DNA from: Pseudomonas fluorescens | GTDB lineage: Bacteria; Pseudomonadota; Gammaproteobacteria; Pseudomonadales; Pseudomonadaceae | DNA length: 64,000 bases | Direction: 5' to 3' | NCBI RefSeq assembly: GCF_005938625.1 | Contig: NZ_VCNJ01000020.1 | Location: 1-64,000, forward strand | Part shown: in pieces, positions 33,317 through 42,936 of the stretch | How the letters are laid out: each line of letters starts with the position of its first letter | How positions within the stretch are numbered: the stretch's first letter is position 1 | Translations under genes and position numbers: made by a program | Notes under the pieces: model-generated | Database searches by the model: none | What the model was told of the DNA's origin: nothing | The model's input: only the letters and a program-made list of their open reading frames with translations

Positions 33317-33937
33317 ATGACACACGCCGAAACCTTGCCCGTCGCCGCGCCGAGCCTGACGGCCGTACTGTTTGGACTCAGCGGCTGTCTGGTGGATTTC
33401 GGTGCCCGCGCCAGTCGACAGACGATCGCCCTGCCCGAGTATGCCGAAGCCACACCGGGCGCACTCGACAGCCTGCACAGTTTGCAGCGCCAGCAGATTC
33501 CCTGCGCTTGGCTGGATGAACTGCCCTCGACCCTCGCACAAGCGTTGTCGGCCTCGCTGCCAGCGTGGATCAAACCCGCGCAACATTCGGCAACAATCAA
33601 TCCATGGCCTGCGCCGAACGCTTGCTGGCAGGCCCTGATGGACCTGAACGTCAGCAGTCTGGACGGTTGCGTATTGGTCAGCGGTGAGCCGCGCTTGCTG
33701 CAATCGGGCCTTAACGCTGGGCTATGGACCATCGGCCTCGCCTCCTGCGGCTCGCTGTGCGGCCTGGCACCGGGGGAATGGCAAGCACTGAGCCAGAAAG
33801 AACGCGAACAACTGCGGGGCAAGGCGACGATGCAGTTATTCGGTCTCGGCGTGCATTCGGTCATCGATCACCTGAGCGAACTCGACACCTGCCTGGCGGA
33901 CATCAGCCTGCGCCGCCTCAAAGGCGAAAAGCCCTGA
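33317..33937 (+). CDS. HAD-like protein lacking the catalytic aspartate
   Basis: A 206-residue protein that follows the phosphonatase/PhnX branch of the HAD superfamily at its N-terminus: AVLFGLSGCLVDFGARAS compares with the usual hydrophobic-D-x-x-G-T-VDFGS-type start. The nucleophile position is G20 instead of Asp, and the Thr after the conserved Gly is Cys. Later motifs (LVSGEPRLLQSGLNAGL) follow the HAD pattern loosely. Phosphoryl transfer by the normal mechanism is therefore not expected. The gene is conserved at this locus, so it probably has a noncatalytic role. Confidence 0.75.
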   Translation: MTHAETLPVAAPSLTAVLFGLSGCLVDFGARASRQTIALPEYAEATPGALDSLHSLQRQQIPCAWLDELPSTLAQALSASLPAWIKPAQHSATINPWPAPNACWQALMDLNVSSLDGCVLVSGEPRLLQSGLNAGLWTIGLASCGSLCGLAPGEWQALSQKEREQLRGKATMQLFGLGVHSVIDHLSELDTCLADISLRRLKGEKP

Positions 33938-34045
33938 TCGGGATCATGCAGGTTTGCCGGGAGTGGATTAATCTAAAGGTCAGCCATAGACCTTTGGCGC
34001 GCGGCTGCGGTCAATGCCAGTGCCTATTGATAAAAGGAAAACATC

Positions 34046-34309
34046 ATGCCCGCCCAAGAACTGCAAAAACAGCTCGATACCCTGCGCGAGCAGCTGGAGC
34101 AGAATCCGCCGCTGTCGGAAGCTGAACGGGAAGATTTGCACGCGCTGATGGCGCAGATCGAATCGGAAATCAAACTGGAAACTGCCACGCAAGACGCCAG
34201 CATCGCTGACGGCGTCAATCTGGCGGTTGATCGCTTTGAACTCGAACACCCGGCCATTGCCGGCACCTTGCGCAACATCGTCAACGCGCTGGGCAGCATG
34301 GGGATCTGA
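34046..34309 (+). CDS. DUF4404-family small protein, 87 aa
   Basis: A short acidic helical protein, with a likely coiled coil at residues 3-55 (QELQKQLDTLREQLEQ...) and a C-terminal ending NIVNALGSMGI. This pattern is the DUF4404 family, function unknown. AAAAGGA precedes the start. A strong terminator follows. It lies downstream of the HAD-like gene at 108 bases and may be cotranscribed. Confidence 0.75.
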   Translation: MPAQELQKQLDTLREQLEQNPPLSEAEREDLHALMAQIESEIKLETATQDASIADGVNLAVDRFELEHPAIAGTLRNIVNALGSMGI

Positions 34310-34324
34310 TTCCCCCCGAAACGC

Positions 34325-34356
34325 AAAAAGCCCCGCCATCACTGGCAGGGCTTTTT
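34325..34356 (+). terminator. Intrinsic terminator after the DUF4404 gene
   Basis: AAAAAGCCC...GGGCTTTTT with an inner CCA/TGG pairing 15 bases after the stop. Confidence 0.85.
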
Positions 34357-34382
34357 CATTTCCGGACCTGAAACACAGTCCC

Positions 34383-34472
34383 TGTGGGAGCGAGCTTGCT
34401 CGCGAAGGCGTCGTGTCAGTCGACATCATCCTTGAATGACACACCGTATTCGCGAGCAAGCTCGCTCCCACA
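34383..34472. repeat. REPIN, GTGGGAGCGAGC type
   Basis: Inverted REP cores at both ends (TGTGGGAGCGAGC... and ...GCTCGCTCCCACA) around a 44-base loop, between convergent genes. Confidence 0.85.
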
Positions 34473-34496
34473 TTGGATATCGCACATTCCGGATCT

Positions 34497-35327
34497 TTAT
34501 TGACGCACCAGCCGATGGTTCGGCAGTTGTACGCTTTCGGTGCTGCGATACGGGTTGATATCCAAACCACCGCGACGCACGTAACGTGCAAACACCGTCA
34601 GCTTCTCTGGCTTCAGAAGACGCTGCAGATCAAGGAAAATCCGCTCCACACACTGTTCATGGAAGTCCGAGTGCTGGCGGAAGCTGACGATATATTCCAG
34701 CAAACTGGCGTGATCCAGCGCCGAGCCACGATATTCCACCACCACTGTGCCCCAGTCCGGCTGACTGGTCACGGGGCAGTTGGATTTGAGCAGATGGCTG
34801 TGCACCGTCTCCTCGACGATCCGCGAATCATCGCAACGCAGCAGCTCCGGACGCGGATGCTCATAGTTGCTGACACTGATATCCAGATCATCGATGCACA
34901 TGCCCGGCAACGCCACGACGCCTTCTGCTTCTACGTCCTTCAGGCTACGCACGCGCACGCCAACCGGTTTGCCGGCAGCGGCAGAAAGGTCCTTGACCAG
35001 CGTGGCTTCCAAAGAAGTGACGTCGGCAAACGCCGTCTGGTTCAGCGAGTTCAAATACAACTTGAACGACTTCGATTCGATGATGTTCGGCGAATCCGCC
35101 GGAATGCTGAATTCGCCGATCGCCACCACCGGCTTACCGGACGGTAACAGCCACGACAGCTCGAAGCAGTTCCAGAAATCCACACCTTTATACGGCAGGG
35201 TTTCGGCGGTCAGACCCAGCTCGGCCCATTTCGCGGAGCGCGGAATCGGGAACAGCAGGGACGGTGTGTACGTGGCGATGTATTCGCTGGATTTGCCCAG
35301 CGGCGAGTGTTCGGCTGCGGGATGCAT
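34497..35327 (-). CDS. queF: NADPH-dependent 7-cyano-7-deazaguanine reductase QueF
   Basis: Reduces preQ0 to preQ1 in queuosine tRNA modification. The 276-residue (bimodular, unlike the short type) protein has [12 protein letters not shown] and the QueF motif [11 protein letters not shown] (residues 84-94), and the catalytic cysteine near residue 184 in [11 protein letters not shown]. Length and motifs match the long gamma-proteobacterial type. Monocistronic by context, convergent with the DUF4404 gene. Confidence 0.95.
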   Translation of the reverse strand: MHPAAEHSPLGKSSEYIATYTPSLLFPIPRSAKWAELGLTAETLPYKGVDFWNCFELSWLLPSGKPVVAIGEFSIPADSPNIIESKSFKLYLNSLNQTAFADVTSLEATLVKDLSAAAGKPVGVRVRSLKDVEAEGVVALPGMCIDDLDISVSNYEHPRPELLRCDDSRIVEETVHSHLLKSNCPVTSQPDWGTVVVEYRGSALDHASLLEYIVSFRQHSDFHEQCVERIFLDLQRLLKPEKLTVFARYVRRGGLDINPYRSTESVQLPNHRLVRQ

Positions 35328-35388
35328 GGCGGAAACCTGACTGAATAATCAGCGGATTCTAACAGCCTTTGCCCGCGCCTTTGAGTGC

Positions 35389-35922
35389 TTACTGACTGAC
35401 TGTCAGTTTACCGACCATGCCCGCCTGATAATGCCCGGGAATATTGCAGGCAAATTCCAGGCTCGTCGCCTCGCGGAAGGTCCAGGTCAGTTCGGCAGTC
35501 TTGCCCGGCTCGACCAGCACGCTGTTCGGGTCGTCGTGCTTCATGCCGTGGCCCATCGCTGCGTGATCCATGCCGGCCATATCGTGGGACATTTCCTTCA
35601 TGCCGGTAGGCGTGAGCATGCCGCTTTGTTGCATCTGCAACATTTCCTGCTGGTGTCTGGCATGCATCGCCGCGTCGCCGAGGTTGAATTCGTGCAACAA
35701 CTGGCCTTTATTCACCAGCACAAAGCGAACGGTCTCACCGGCCTTGACCTGAATCACCTTGGGATCGAACGACATGTCGTTCAACACCACTTCAATGCTG
35801 CGCGTCGCTTTGGCGGCAGGCGCTGGCTGGCCAAAATCGTAGGTGTGAGCTGACGCGGCCCAGACTGGCGAACTCAGCGCCAACAGAAAGGCAGCCAAGG
35901 TCAGGGATTGGCGTAAAAACAT
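35389..35922 (-). CDS. Periplasmic cupredoxin-like copper protein
   Basis: A 177-residue exported protein (signal ending PVWA). Type-1 copper ligands are visible: His in LLHEFNL, and Cys, His and Met in ACNIPGHYQAGMVG. Between them is a Met/His-rich loop (EMSHDMAGMDHAAMGHGMKHDD, split across many ligands) that could bind extra copper. It is divergent from copRS, separated by an inverted repeat, as in P. aeruginosa where the homologue lies by copRS. Copper storage, delivery or detoxification is the likely job. Confidence 0.85.
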   Translation of the reverse strand: MFLRQSLTLAAFLLALSSPVWAASAHTYDFGQPAPAAKATRSIEVVLNDMSFDPKVIQVKAGETVRFVLVNKGQLLHEFNLGDAAMHARHQQEMLQMQQSGMLTPTGMKEMSHDMAGMDHAAMGHGMKHDDPNSVLVEPGKTAELTWTFREATSLEFACNIPGHYQAGMVGKLTVSQ

Positions 35923-35987
35923 GGTCGTTCTCCAACAAGATAAGGTTCAGCCTGTGGGAAACTCTAGCCGGCCTGCGCTGGCATCTA

Positions 35988-36016
35988 CCTGACAGGCAGA
36001 TTACAACTTTGTCAGG
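35988..36016. promoter_or_regulatory. Candidate CopR operator
   Basis: CCTGACA (35988-35994) and TGTCAGG (36010-36016) form a perfect 7-bp inverted repeat around GATTACAA. It lies between the divergent cupredoxin and copR genes, fitting a site for CopR control of both. Confidence 0.6.
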
Positions 36017-36085
36017 TTGGCGTTTGTCGCATGCCCTCAAGGTATAACGCTTTCATCTCTACACCCCGAATCCACTGAGTCGCCC

Positions 36086-36766
36086 ATGAAACTGCTGATC
36101 GTCGAAGACCAAGCGAAAACCGGCCAATACCTGCGCCAGGGCCTGACCGAGGCCGGGTTCAATACCGAACTGGTGGCCGACGGCAACAGCGGTCAGCAAC
36201 TGGCGCTGAGCGGTGATTACGCGCTGCTGATCCTCGACGTGATGCTACCGGGCCGCAACGGCTGGCAGATTTTGCACGCAGTGCGTAGCGCCGGGCTGGA
36301 TACGCCGGTACTTTTTCTGACGGCCAAAGATGCTGTGGAAGACAGGGTTCACGGCCTCGAACTGGGTGCCGATGATTATCTGGTCAAACCGTTCGCCTTC
36401 TCCGAACTGCTGGCACGGGTGCGCAGCCTGTTGCGTCGCGGCAGTGCCACGCCACAGGAAACCAGCTTGCAACTGGCCGATCTGCGCCTGGACCTGATCC
36501 GCCGCCGGGTCGAGCGCAGTGGCCAGCGCATCGACCTGACCGCCAAAGAGTTCGCGCTGTTGGAAATGCTCCTGCGTCGCCAAGGTGAAGTGTTGCCGAA
36601 ATCGCTGATCGCCTCGCAAGTCTGGGACATGAATTTCGACAGCGACACCAATGTCATCGAAGTGGCGATCCGCCGTTTGCGCCTGAAGATCGACGACGAA
36701 TTCCCCAACAAACTGATCCACACCGTTCGCGGCATGGGTTACGTGCTTGAAGAGCGTTGCGCCTGA
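36086..36766 (+). CDS. copR: Copper response regulator CopR
   Basis: A 226-residue OmpR-family regulator: receiver with acceptor D51 ([10 protein letters not shown]), and a winged helix with [12 protein letters not shown] and [11 protein letters not shown]. The start at 36086 (MKLLIVEDQ) is the family start. The stop overlaps the copS ATG (TGATG), so the two are coupled. Called copper-responsive from close similarity to CopR/CusR and the neighbouring copper protein. Confidence 0.9.
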   Translation: MKLLIVEDQAKTGQYLRQGLTEAGFNTELVADGNSGQQLALSGDYALLILDVMLPGRNGWQILHAVRSAGLDTPVLFLTAKDAVEDRVHGLELGADDYLVKPFAFSELLARVRSLLRRGSATPQETSLQLADLRLDLIRRRVERSGQRIDLTAKEFALLEMLLRRQGEVLPKSLIASQVWDMNFDSDTNVIEVAIRRLRLKIDDEFPNKLIHTVRGMGYVLEERCA

Positions 36767-38112
36767 TGCGCCGCTTGTCCCTCAGTTCGCGCTTGGCATT
36801 GTTGTTCGCCGCTTGCACCGCTGTGGTCTCGCTGTTCGCCGGGGTGCTGTTCAACCGCGCCAGCGAGGCGCACTTCATCGAACTCGACCAGCAACAACTG
36901 GACGGTAAACTGATCGGCCTGCGCCGCGCCCTGCAAGATGTGCAGCCCGGACAACGCGAGGCGCGGTTGGCGGATGAGCTGAGCCGCCAGGCCGATCTGT
37001 CGCTGCGCATCACTGACAGTGACGGCCAACGCTGGTACGACAGTTCGACGCTGATCCCCAAGGATTTGCCGCAACAATCGGGTCTATCGACAATCAGCAG
37101 CGCCGGCACGGATTATCGGGTGCTCAACGCCCCGCTCTACCCGAACAAAACTGATTCGCCGCAACTGACCCTGCTGCTCGACATCACCCATCACCAGCAC
37201 TTTCTGCAGCGCATGCAACATCTGATATGGCTGACCGTCAGTCTCTCGGCACTGGCTACGGCGCTGCTCGGCGCATGGGCTGCCCGCAGTGGTTTGCAGC
37301 CATTGCGGCGCATGAGCGCGGTGGCTCGCGGGATTTCCGCACACTCGCTCAACGCCCGACTGCCAGAAGCGCAAATTCCTCCCGAGCTCGCGGAAATGGC
37401 CCACAGCTTCAACGCCATGCTCGCCCGCCTCGACGACTCGTTTCAGCGGCTCTCGGCGTTTTCCGCCGACATCGCCCATGAGCTGCGTACACCGCTGTCG
37501 AACCTGCTGACCCACACTCAGGTCACCCTCACCCGGCCACGGCCGATCGAGGATTACCGCGAGGCGCTGCACAGCAACCTCGAAGAGCTGCAATGGATGG
37601 CGCAACTGGTCAACGACATGTTGTATCTGGCCAAGGCTGACCACGGTTTGCTGATGCCCAAACGTGAAGCGCTGGCGTTGGCGGATGAGACCGATCTGCT
37701 GCTGGAGTTTTTTGCGCCCTTGGCTGAGGACGCCGGCGTGAAGCTGACGCGCGAGGGTTATGCGCGGATCGAGGGTGATCGCAGCATGTTGCGCCGGGCC
37801 TTGTCGAATTTGCTGGATAACGCTCTGCGGTTTACCCCGGCTGAGGGCACGGTGAATGTGCGAATCGTTGATGTATCGAACGCTGTGCGGGTTTCAGTCG
37901 AAAACAGTGGTGAGGGGATTTCTGCGGAGTTGTTGCCACGGCTGTTTGACCGTTTTTATCGAGCGGATCCGGCGCGGCAGGAAGGCAGCAGTGAGCATGC
38001 GGGATTGGGGTTGGCGATTACTCAATCCATCGCCCGGGCCCATGGTGGGCAGATTCATTGCGAATCCGAAGCGGGATGGACGCGGTTTGTGATCGAGCTG
38101 CCTCGAACCTGA
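36766..38112 (+). CDS. copS: Copper sensor histidine kinase CopS
   Basis: A 448-residue membrane kinase with two N-terminal membrane helices (about 10-30 and 150-170) around a periplasmic sensor, a HAMP segment (GLQPLRRMSAVARGI), the phospho-histidine H238 in DIAHELRTPLSNL, and N/G boxes (LSNLLDNALRFTP; GLGLAITQSI). It signals to CopR. An in-frame TTG at 36757 is inside copR and is rejected in favour of the ATG overlapping the copR stop. Confidence 0.92.
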   Translation: MRRLSLSSRLALLFAACTAVVSLFAGVLFNRASEAHFIELDQQQLDGKLIGLRRALQDVQPGQREARLADELSRQADLSLRITDSDGQRWYDSSTLIPKDLPQQSGLSTISSAGTDYRVLNAPLYPNKTDSPQLTLLLDITHHQHFLQRMQHLIWLTVSLSALATALLGAWAARSGLQPLRRMSAVARGISAHSLNARLPEAQIPPELAEMAHSFNAMLARLDDSFQRLSAFSADIAHELRTPLSNLLTHTQVTLTRPRPIEDYREALHSNLEELQWMAQLVNDMLYLAKADHGLLMPKREALALADETDLLLEFFAPLAEDAGVKLTREGYARIEGDRSMLRRALSNLLDNALRFTPAEGTVNVRIVDVSNAVRVSVENSGEGISAELLPRLFDRFYRADPARQEGSSEHAGLGLAITQSIARAHGGQIHCESEAGWTRFVIELPRT

Positions 38113-38221
38113 TCGTTCCCACGCTCTGCGTGGGAACGCAGCCCGGGTCGCTCCGCGTCCCTTCCAGAGCCGAACGCGGAGCGTCCGTTGAGGCATTCCC
38201 ACGCAGAGCGTGGGAACGAGC
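38111..38221. repeat. Inverted repeat element, GATCGTTCCCACGC type
   Basis: Same family as 17751-17860: GATCGTTCCCACGCTCTGCG opens it and the complementary CGCAGAGCGTGGGAACGA closes it. It overlaps the copS stop region and lies between convergent genes. Confidence 0.85.
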
Positions 38222-38231
38222 ATGGAGTCGC

Positions 38232-39476
38232 TTACGAATATCTCAGGGCGTGAGCCGGCTCGATTTTCGCCGCCCGCCAGGCCGGATACACCGTCGCCAG
38301 GAAGCTCAGAATAAAGCCTGCCGAGCAGATCAACAGCACATCCCCGCCCTGCAATTCCGACGGCAGATTGCTGACGAAATACACGTCGGAACTGAAGATA
38401 TGCTGCCCGCTCACACGTTCGACCCAGCCGACCAACTCACTGACATTCAGCGCCGCGATCACACCGAGCACGCCGCCGATCAATGTGCCGACAATGCCGA
38501 TCACCGTGCCCTGTACCATGAAGATCGCCATGATCTGCCGTGGCGTGGCGCCGATGGTGCGCAAAATCGCGATGTCCGCGCCCTTGTCGTTCACCACCAT
38601 GATCAACGTCGCGATGATGTTGAACGCCGCCACCGCGACGATCATCAGCAACAGCAGGCCGATCATGGTTTTTTCCATTTTCATCGCGCTGAACAGGCTG
38701 CCCTGGGTGTGGGTCCAGTCGTCAGCTTTGAAGTCCGCGCCCAAACCAGCGGCGATGTCCGAGGAGACTTTCGGTGCGGCGTACAGGTCTTTGACCGCCA
38801 GACGCACGCTCTGTACCTGATTCGGCTCCCAGTGCTGCATGGTCGCGGCGTCAGCCACGTGGATCAGGCCCATTGAGCCGTCCAGTTCAGCGCCAACCTT
38901 GAATACGCCGACCACGTTCAGACGCTGCATGCGCGGGGTGATTCCGCCTGGCGCGGTGCTGACTTCCGGAACGATCAGGGTGATTTTGTCGCCGACGTTG
39001 AGGCGGAAACGTCGTGCGGTGATTTCACCAATCACCACGCCGAACTCGCCCGGTTTCAAGGCATCCAGACGGCCCTGCACAATGTGCTGGGCAACGATGG
39101 AGACCTTGCCTTCCTGGGCCGGATCGACGCCGCTGATCTGGATCGGCTGCATCAGGCCCTTATAGGAGAGCATCCCTTCCATTTCGGTGAACGGCACGGC
39201 GGCAGTCACTTCAGGATTTTTCATCGCGGCGGCAGCAACCGGCTGCCAGTCATCGATCGGCTTGACGCCCACGATGGTCGCGTGCGGCACCATGCCGAGG
39301 ATGCGCGAGCTCATTTCGCGCTGGAAGCCGTTCATCACCGACAACACCACGATCATTGCGAGCACGCCGAGGGCGAGGCCGATCATCGAGGTCATCGAAA
39401 TGAACGAAACAAAGCGATTGCGGCGCTTGGCGCGGGTATAGCGCGTGCCGATAAAGATCGATAACGGTCTGAACAT
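38232..39476 (-). CDS. lolE: Lipoprotein-releasing ABC permease LolE (LolC/E family)
   Basis: A 414-residue inner-membrane protein of the LolCDE complex, which extracts outer-membrane lipoproteins from the inner membrane. It has the family start [22 protein letters not shown], one N-terminal helix, a large periplasmic domain and three C-terminal helices with ATLIMVVNDKGADIAILRTIGA. It is similar along its length to the product of 40231-41481; the C/E naming is by position. The start at 39476 matches the paralogue. A stem-loop with a T-rich tail precedes it. Confidence 0.93.
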   Translation of the reverse strand: MFRPLSIFIGTRYTRAKRRNRFVSFISMTSMIGLALGVLAMIVVLSVMNGFQREMSSRILGMVPHATIVGVKPIDDWQPVAAAAMKNPEVTAAVPFTEMEGMLSYKGLMQPIQISGVDPAQEGKVSIVAQHIVQGRLDALKPGEFGVVIGEITARRFRLNVGDKITLIVPEVSTAPGGITPRMQRLNVVGVFKVGAELDGSMGLIHVADAATMQHWEPNQVQSVRLAVKDLYAAPKVSSDIAAGLGADFKADDWTHTQGSLFSAMKMEKTMIGLLLLMIVAVAAFNIIATLIMVVNDKGADIAILRTIGATPRQIMAIFMVQGTVIGIVGTLIGGVLGVIAALNVSELVGWVERVSGQHIFSSDVYFVSNLPSELQGGDVLLICSAGFILSFLATVYPAWRAAKIEPAHALRYS

Positions 39477-39490
39477 TCGCTGGGGCACCG

Positions 39491-39530
39491 TATAAAAATA
39501 AAAGACCCGACGCCTTTGCAGACGCCGGGT
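39491..39530 (-). terminator. Terminator-like stem-loop between lolD and lolE
   Basis: On the minus strand ACCCGGCGTC, loop TGCAAA and GGCGTCGGGT pair fully (two G-U pairs) and are followed by CTTTTATTTTTATA. It looks like an intrinsic terminator inside the lolCDE operon. Confidence 0.75.
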
Positions 39531-39539
39531 TTCAGCCAA

Positions 39540-40238
39540 TCAGACAGGCGTGAGGCAACCTTCTTGCAGGTGCAGTACGCGATCCATCTGGCGAGCCAGG
39601 TTCATGTCGTGGGTCACCACCAGGAACGCCGTGCGCATGGAGGTGCTGAGTTCCAGCATCAAATCCTGAATACCTTGGGCGGTGTGGGAGTCGAGGTTGC
39701 CGGTTGGCTCGTCGAGCATCACCAGGCCAGGCTTGTTCACCAGCGCACGGGCGATGGCAACACGCTGACGCTCACCACCGGACAATTCGGAGGGTTTGTG
39801 CGCCAGACGATGACCGAGGCCGACGCGTTCCAGCAAAGCCGTGGCGCGCTGACGCGCTTCCGGGATCGGCGTCTTGCCGATCAGCAGCGGCATGCAGACG
39901 TTTTCCAGCGCGGTGAATTCCGGCAGCAAGTGGTGGAACTGGTAAACGAAACCGAGCGCACGGTTACGCAGCAGGCCACGCTTCTTCTCGCTAAGTGCCG
40001 ACAGCTCTTCACCGTCGAGCCAGACACTGCCCTTCGTCGGCGTATCGAGGCCGCCGAGCAGGTTGAGCAACGTACTTTTGCCCGAACCCGAGGTTCCGAC
40101 AATTGCCACACGCTCGCCCGGGTGCAACTCCAGTTGCAGGCCGGCCAGTACTTCTACCGATTCCGGGCCTTCCTCGTAGGATTTGCCCAGGTTGCGGCAG
40201 CTCAGAATTGCTTGTTCACTCATGCCCGACTCACTCAT
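39540..40238 (-). CDS. lolD: Lipoprotein-releasing ABC ATPase LolD
   Basis: A 232-residue ABC ATPase with Walker [13 protein letters not shown], signature [15 protein letters not shown] and Walker [13 protein letters not shown]. It powers LolCE. The start at 40238 (MSESGMSEQ) has GGAGG nine bases upstream and overlaps the lolC end by 8 bases; an internal ATG at 40223 is a weaker choice. Confidence 0.95.
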   Translation of the reverse strand: MSESGMSEQAILSCRNLGKSYEEGPESVEVLAGLQLELHPGERVAIVGTSGSGKSTLLNLLGGLDTPTKGSVWLDGEELSALSEKKRGLLRNRALGFVYQFHHLLPEFTALENVCMPLLIGKTPIPEARQRATALLERVGLGHRLAHKPSELSGGERQRVAIARALVNKPGLVMLDEPTGNLDSHTAQGIQDLMLELSTSMRTAFLVVTHDMNLARQMDRVLHLQEGCLTPV

Positions 40239-41481
40239 AACGTAGCGCCTCCGCCGGCTGGGTGCGCGCGGCACGCCAGGCTGGATACAGGGTGGCGAGA
40301 AAACTCAGGACCAACGCAGCAGCGCAGACCATGACGACATCCTGGCTCTGTACCTGCGACGGAAGATAATCAATGAAATACACGTCAGCATTAAGGAATT
40401 TGTGGCCGATCAGGCCTTCCAGTGCCGAGATCGCCGCGCTGACGTTAAGTGCGGCGAAAATCCCGACCACCGCACCAATCGCCGTGCCCACCACACCGAT
40501 CACCGTGCCTTGCACCATGAACGTGCGCATGATCGTGCCCGGTGTCGCGCCCAACGTACGCAGAATGGCGATGTCGCCCTTCTTGTCGTTCACCACCATC
40601 ACCAGCGTGGAAATGATGTTGAACGCCGCCACAGCGACAATCAGCAACAGCAGCAGGCCGATCATGGCTTTTTCCATGCGGATCGCCTGATACAGATTGC
40701 CGTGGGTGCGGGTCCAGTCGCGGGCGTAGTAATGGTCTTCGCCAAGCTGCTGGGCGATGTTCCATGCCACACGCGGCGCCTGGAACAGATCGTCGAACTT
40801 CAGGCGGATGCCCTGCACCTGATCAGGTTTCCAGCGGTGCATCTTCGCCAGATCCTGCAGGTTGGTGACGCCCAGATAGCCGTCGAGCTCGCCGGCGCCG
40901 ACATGGAAAATGCCGACCACGGTGAAGCGCTTCATGCGCGGAAACATCCCGGCCGGGGTCACGCTGACCTCCGGCGCAACAAAGGTGACTTTGTCACCGA
41001 TGCTCACGCCCAGCTTGGTCGCGGCCTTGTCGCCGATGACGATGCCGAAGCTGCCCGGCGTCAAATCGTCGAGTTTGCCCTGCTTCATGAAGTTGTCGAT
41101 GATCGACACGTTGCGCTCGAGCGCAGGGTCGATGGCGCTGAGCAACACCTTGGACACCTGACCGTTATTGGTCAGCAGGCCCTGCATCTGGGTGAACGGC
41201 GCAACCGCCGTCACCTGCGGGTTCTGTTTGACCTGGGTGGCCAGGCTTTGCCAATCGTTGATCGGCTCAGTGGATTCAATGGTCGCGTGGGGCACCATGC
41301 CCAGCACGCGGGTGCGCATCTCATGATCGAAGCCGTTCATCACCGAGAGCACGACGATCATCACGACCACGCCAAGGGCGAGCCCGATCATCGAAGTCAG
41401 GGAAATGAATGACACAAAATGATTGCGACGCTTTGCACGGGTATAACGCGTGCCGATAAATACGAAGAGAGGTCTGAACAT
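40231..41481 (-). CDS. lolC: Lipoprotein-releasing ABC permease LolC (LolC/E family)
   Basis: A 416-residue paralogue of the lolE product with the same start ([20 protein letters not shown]) and C-terminal permease block ([22 protein letters not shown]). It is the first gene of lolCDE on this strand. It pairs with LolE around LolD for lipoprotein release to LolA. The lolD start overlaps its end. Confidence 0.94.
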   Translation of the reverse strand: MFRPLFVFIGTRYTRAKRRNHFVSFISLTSMIGLALGVVVMIVVLSVMNGFDHEMRTRVLGMVPHATIESTEPINDWQSLATQVKQNPQVTAVAPFTQMQGLLTNNGQVSKVLLSAIDPALERNVSIIDNFMKQGKLDDLTPGSFGIVIGDKAATKLGVSIGDKVTFVAPEVSVTPAGMFPRMKRFTVVGIFHVGAGELDGYLGVTNLQDLAKMHRWKPDQVQGIRLKFDDLFQAPRVAWNIAQQLGEDHYYARDWTRTHGNLYQAIRMEKAMIGLLLLLIVAVAAFNIISTLVMVVNDKKGDIAILRTLGATPGTIMRTFMVQGTVIGVVGTAIGAVVGIFAALNVSAAISALEGLIGHKFLNADVYFIDYLPSQVQSQDVVMVCAAALVLSFLATLYPAWRAARTQPAEALRYE

Positions 41482-41575
41482 GTCGGGGCTTGTTCGGAGG
41501 GAAAAGGAACGTCCTTGTGGCGGGGGTCGATAACCAGCTTTACACTCAGACCACCGCCGCTACCATGGGTTCGCC

Positions 41576-42157
41576 ATGTCGACATTAGATGAAGAAGATC
41601 GCCGCGAATACTACCGTATCGAGGACACGATCGCACTGGAAATTCGGCCCCTGTCCGCTCCCGAAGCCGCAGGCCAGGAAGTGTTGCAGGATGCTTCCCC
41701 ACTCTTCAACCTGCTCAGCGAACTGCACCTGAGCGAATTCGAGTCGCAGCACCTGTTGCGCCAGATCAGCGAGCGCGACCGGGCCATCGCCGCGTTCCTG
41801 AAATCCCAGAACAAGCGCATCGACCTGCTTAGCCAGGTGGTCGCCCTGACCGTTCTCGGCCATATCGGCGAGCCGCAACCGGTGATCATCTCCGAGGGTG
41901 GAATCGACTTTCAGTACCCGACGCCGATTGCCACTGGCGCACACTTGTCGGTGAAACTGGTGCTGATGCCACAAGCTCTGGGCCTGTTGCTGCGCGCCCG
42001 TGTCACCCATTGCGACCGCAAGGGCGAAGGTTATGACGTCGGCACCGAGTTCGAACACTTGACCGACGCCCAGCGCCAGTTGCTCGCCCGCTATATCTTG
42101 CAGAAGCAGGCTCAGGAACGACGTCTGGCCCGCGAACAGAACGAATCAGGCATTTAA
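41576..42157 (+). CDS. PilZ-domain protein, 193 aa
   Basis: The C-terminal half is a PilZ-like domain, and the front carries REYYRIED (R-x3-R) within the first 17 residues. The second motif reads VIISEGGIDF where D/N-x-S-x2-G is usual, so the first acidic/amide residue is missing and binding of c-di-GMP may be weakened. A helical segment (FNLLSELHLSEFESQHLLRQI) precedes. It is divergent from lolC and followed by a glycerophosphodiesterase gene 14 bases on. The gene is conserved at this place in Pseudomonas. Confidence 0.8.
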   Translation: MSTLDEEDRREYYRIEDTIALEIRPLSAPEAAGQEVLQDASPLFNLLSELHLSEFESQHLLRQISERDRAIAAFLKSQNKRIDLLSQVVALTVLGHIGEPQPVIISEGGIDFQYPTPIATGAHLSVKLVLMPQALGLLLRARVTHCDRKGEGYDVGTEFEHLTDAQRQLLARYILQKQAQERRLAREQNESGI

Positions 42158-42171
42158 TTTAAGGAAGAACC

Positions 42172-42894
42172 GTGACCCTCATCTACGGCCACCGCGGCGC
42201 CAAGGGCGAAGCACCGGAAAACACCCTGAGCAGTTTTCAGGAATGTCTCAAGCACGGCGTGCGCCGTTGCGAACTCGATCTGCACCTGTCCAAGGACGGC
42301 GAGTTGATGGTCATCCACGACCCGACCCTCAAACGCACCACGGAACGCCGTGGCAAGGTCGTCGAACATACCGCCGCCGAACTGGTGACCTACGACGCGC
42401 GCAAGGGCGGCCCGGGCTGGATCAAGCCGTGCCCGATTCCGACGCTGGAAGAACTGTTCGAAAAATGCGATTTCGATCACTGGCAACTGGAAGTGAAGAG
42501 TGCGTCACGTACTCGCGCGGCAACCACGGTGCTGGCGATTCGTGAAATGGCCCAGCGCCATGGCCTGCTCGACAAGGTGACGATCACCTCGAGTTCGCGG
42601 GAAGTGCTGAAAGCAGCGCTGGATCTGGTGCCGGACGTATCGCGGGGCTTGGTCGCCGAGTACGCCTGGCTCGACCCGCTGAAGGTCGCGGCCAGCTATG
42701 GCTGTGAGATTCTGGCTTTGAACTGGACGCTGTGTACGCCGGAACGCCTGCAGAAGGCGCAGCGTCAGGGGCTGCATGTGTCGGTATGGACCGTCAACGA
42801 GCCTGCGCTGATGCGCAGACTCGCCGACTTCGGCGTTGACAGCCTGATTACAGACTTTCCCGGTTTGGCCACTGCCACCCTCGAGAATTGCTGA
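42172..42894 (+). CDS. Cytoplasmic glycerophosphodiester phosphodiesterase
   Basis: Hydrolyses glycerophosphodiesters to glycerol-3-phosphate and alcohol. The 240-residue protein starts at GTG with AAGGAAGAACC before it. It has the HR...E...HD pattern: YGHRGAKGEAPENTLSSF near the start, ELDLHLSKDGELMVIHD, and LEVKSA, with VSVWTVNEPALMRRLADFGVD near the end. It has no signal peptide, so it resembles the cytoplasmic UgpQ type. Probably cotranscribed with the PilZ gene. Confidence 0.92.
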   Translation: MTLIYGHRGAKGEAPENTLSSFQECLKHGVRRCELDLHLSKDGELMVIHDPTLKRTTERRGKVVEHTAAELVTYDARKGGPGWIKPCPIPTLEELFEKCDFDHWQLEVKSASRTRAATTVLAIREMAQRHGLLDKVTITSSSREVLKAALDLVPDVSRGLVAEYAWLDPLKVAASYGCEILALNWTLCTPERLQKAQRQGLHVSVWTVNEPALMRRLADFGVDSLITDFPGLATATLENC

Positions 42895-42936
42895 AATCGG
42901 TCTCCCCGGCCGGCTCAGGCCACCGGCCGGAGCCCG

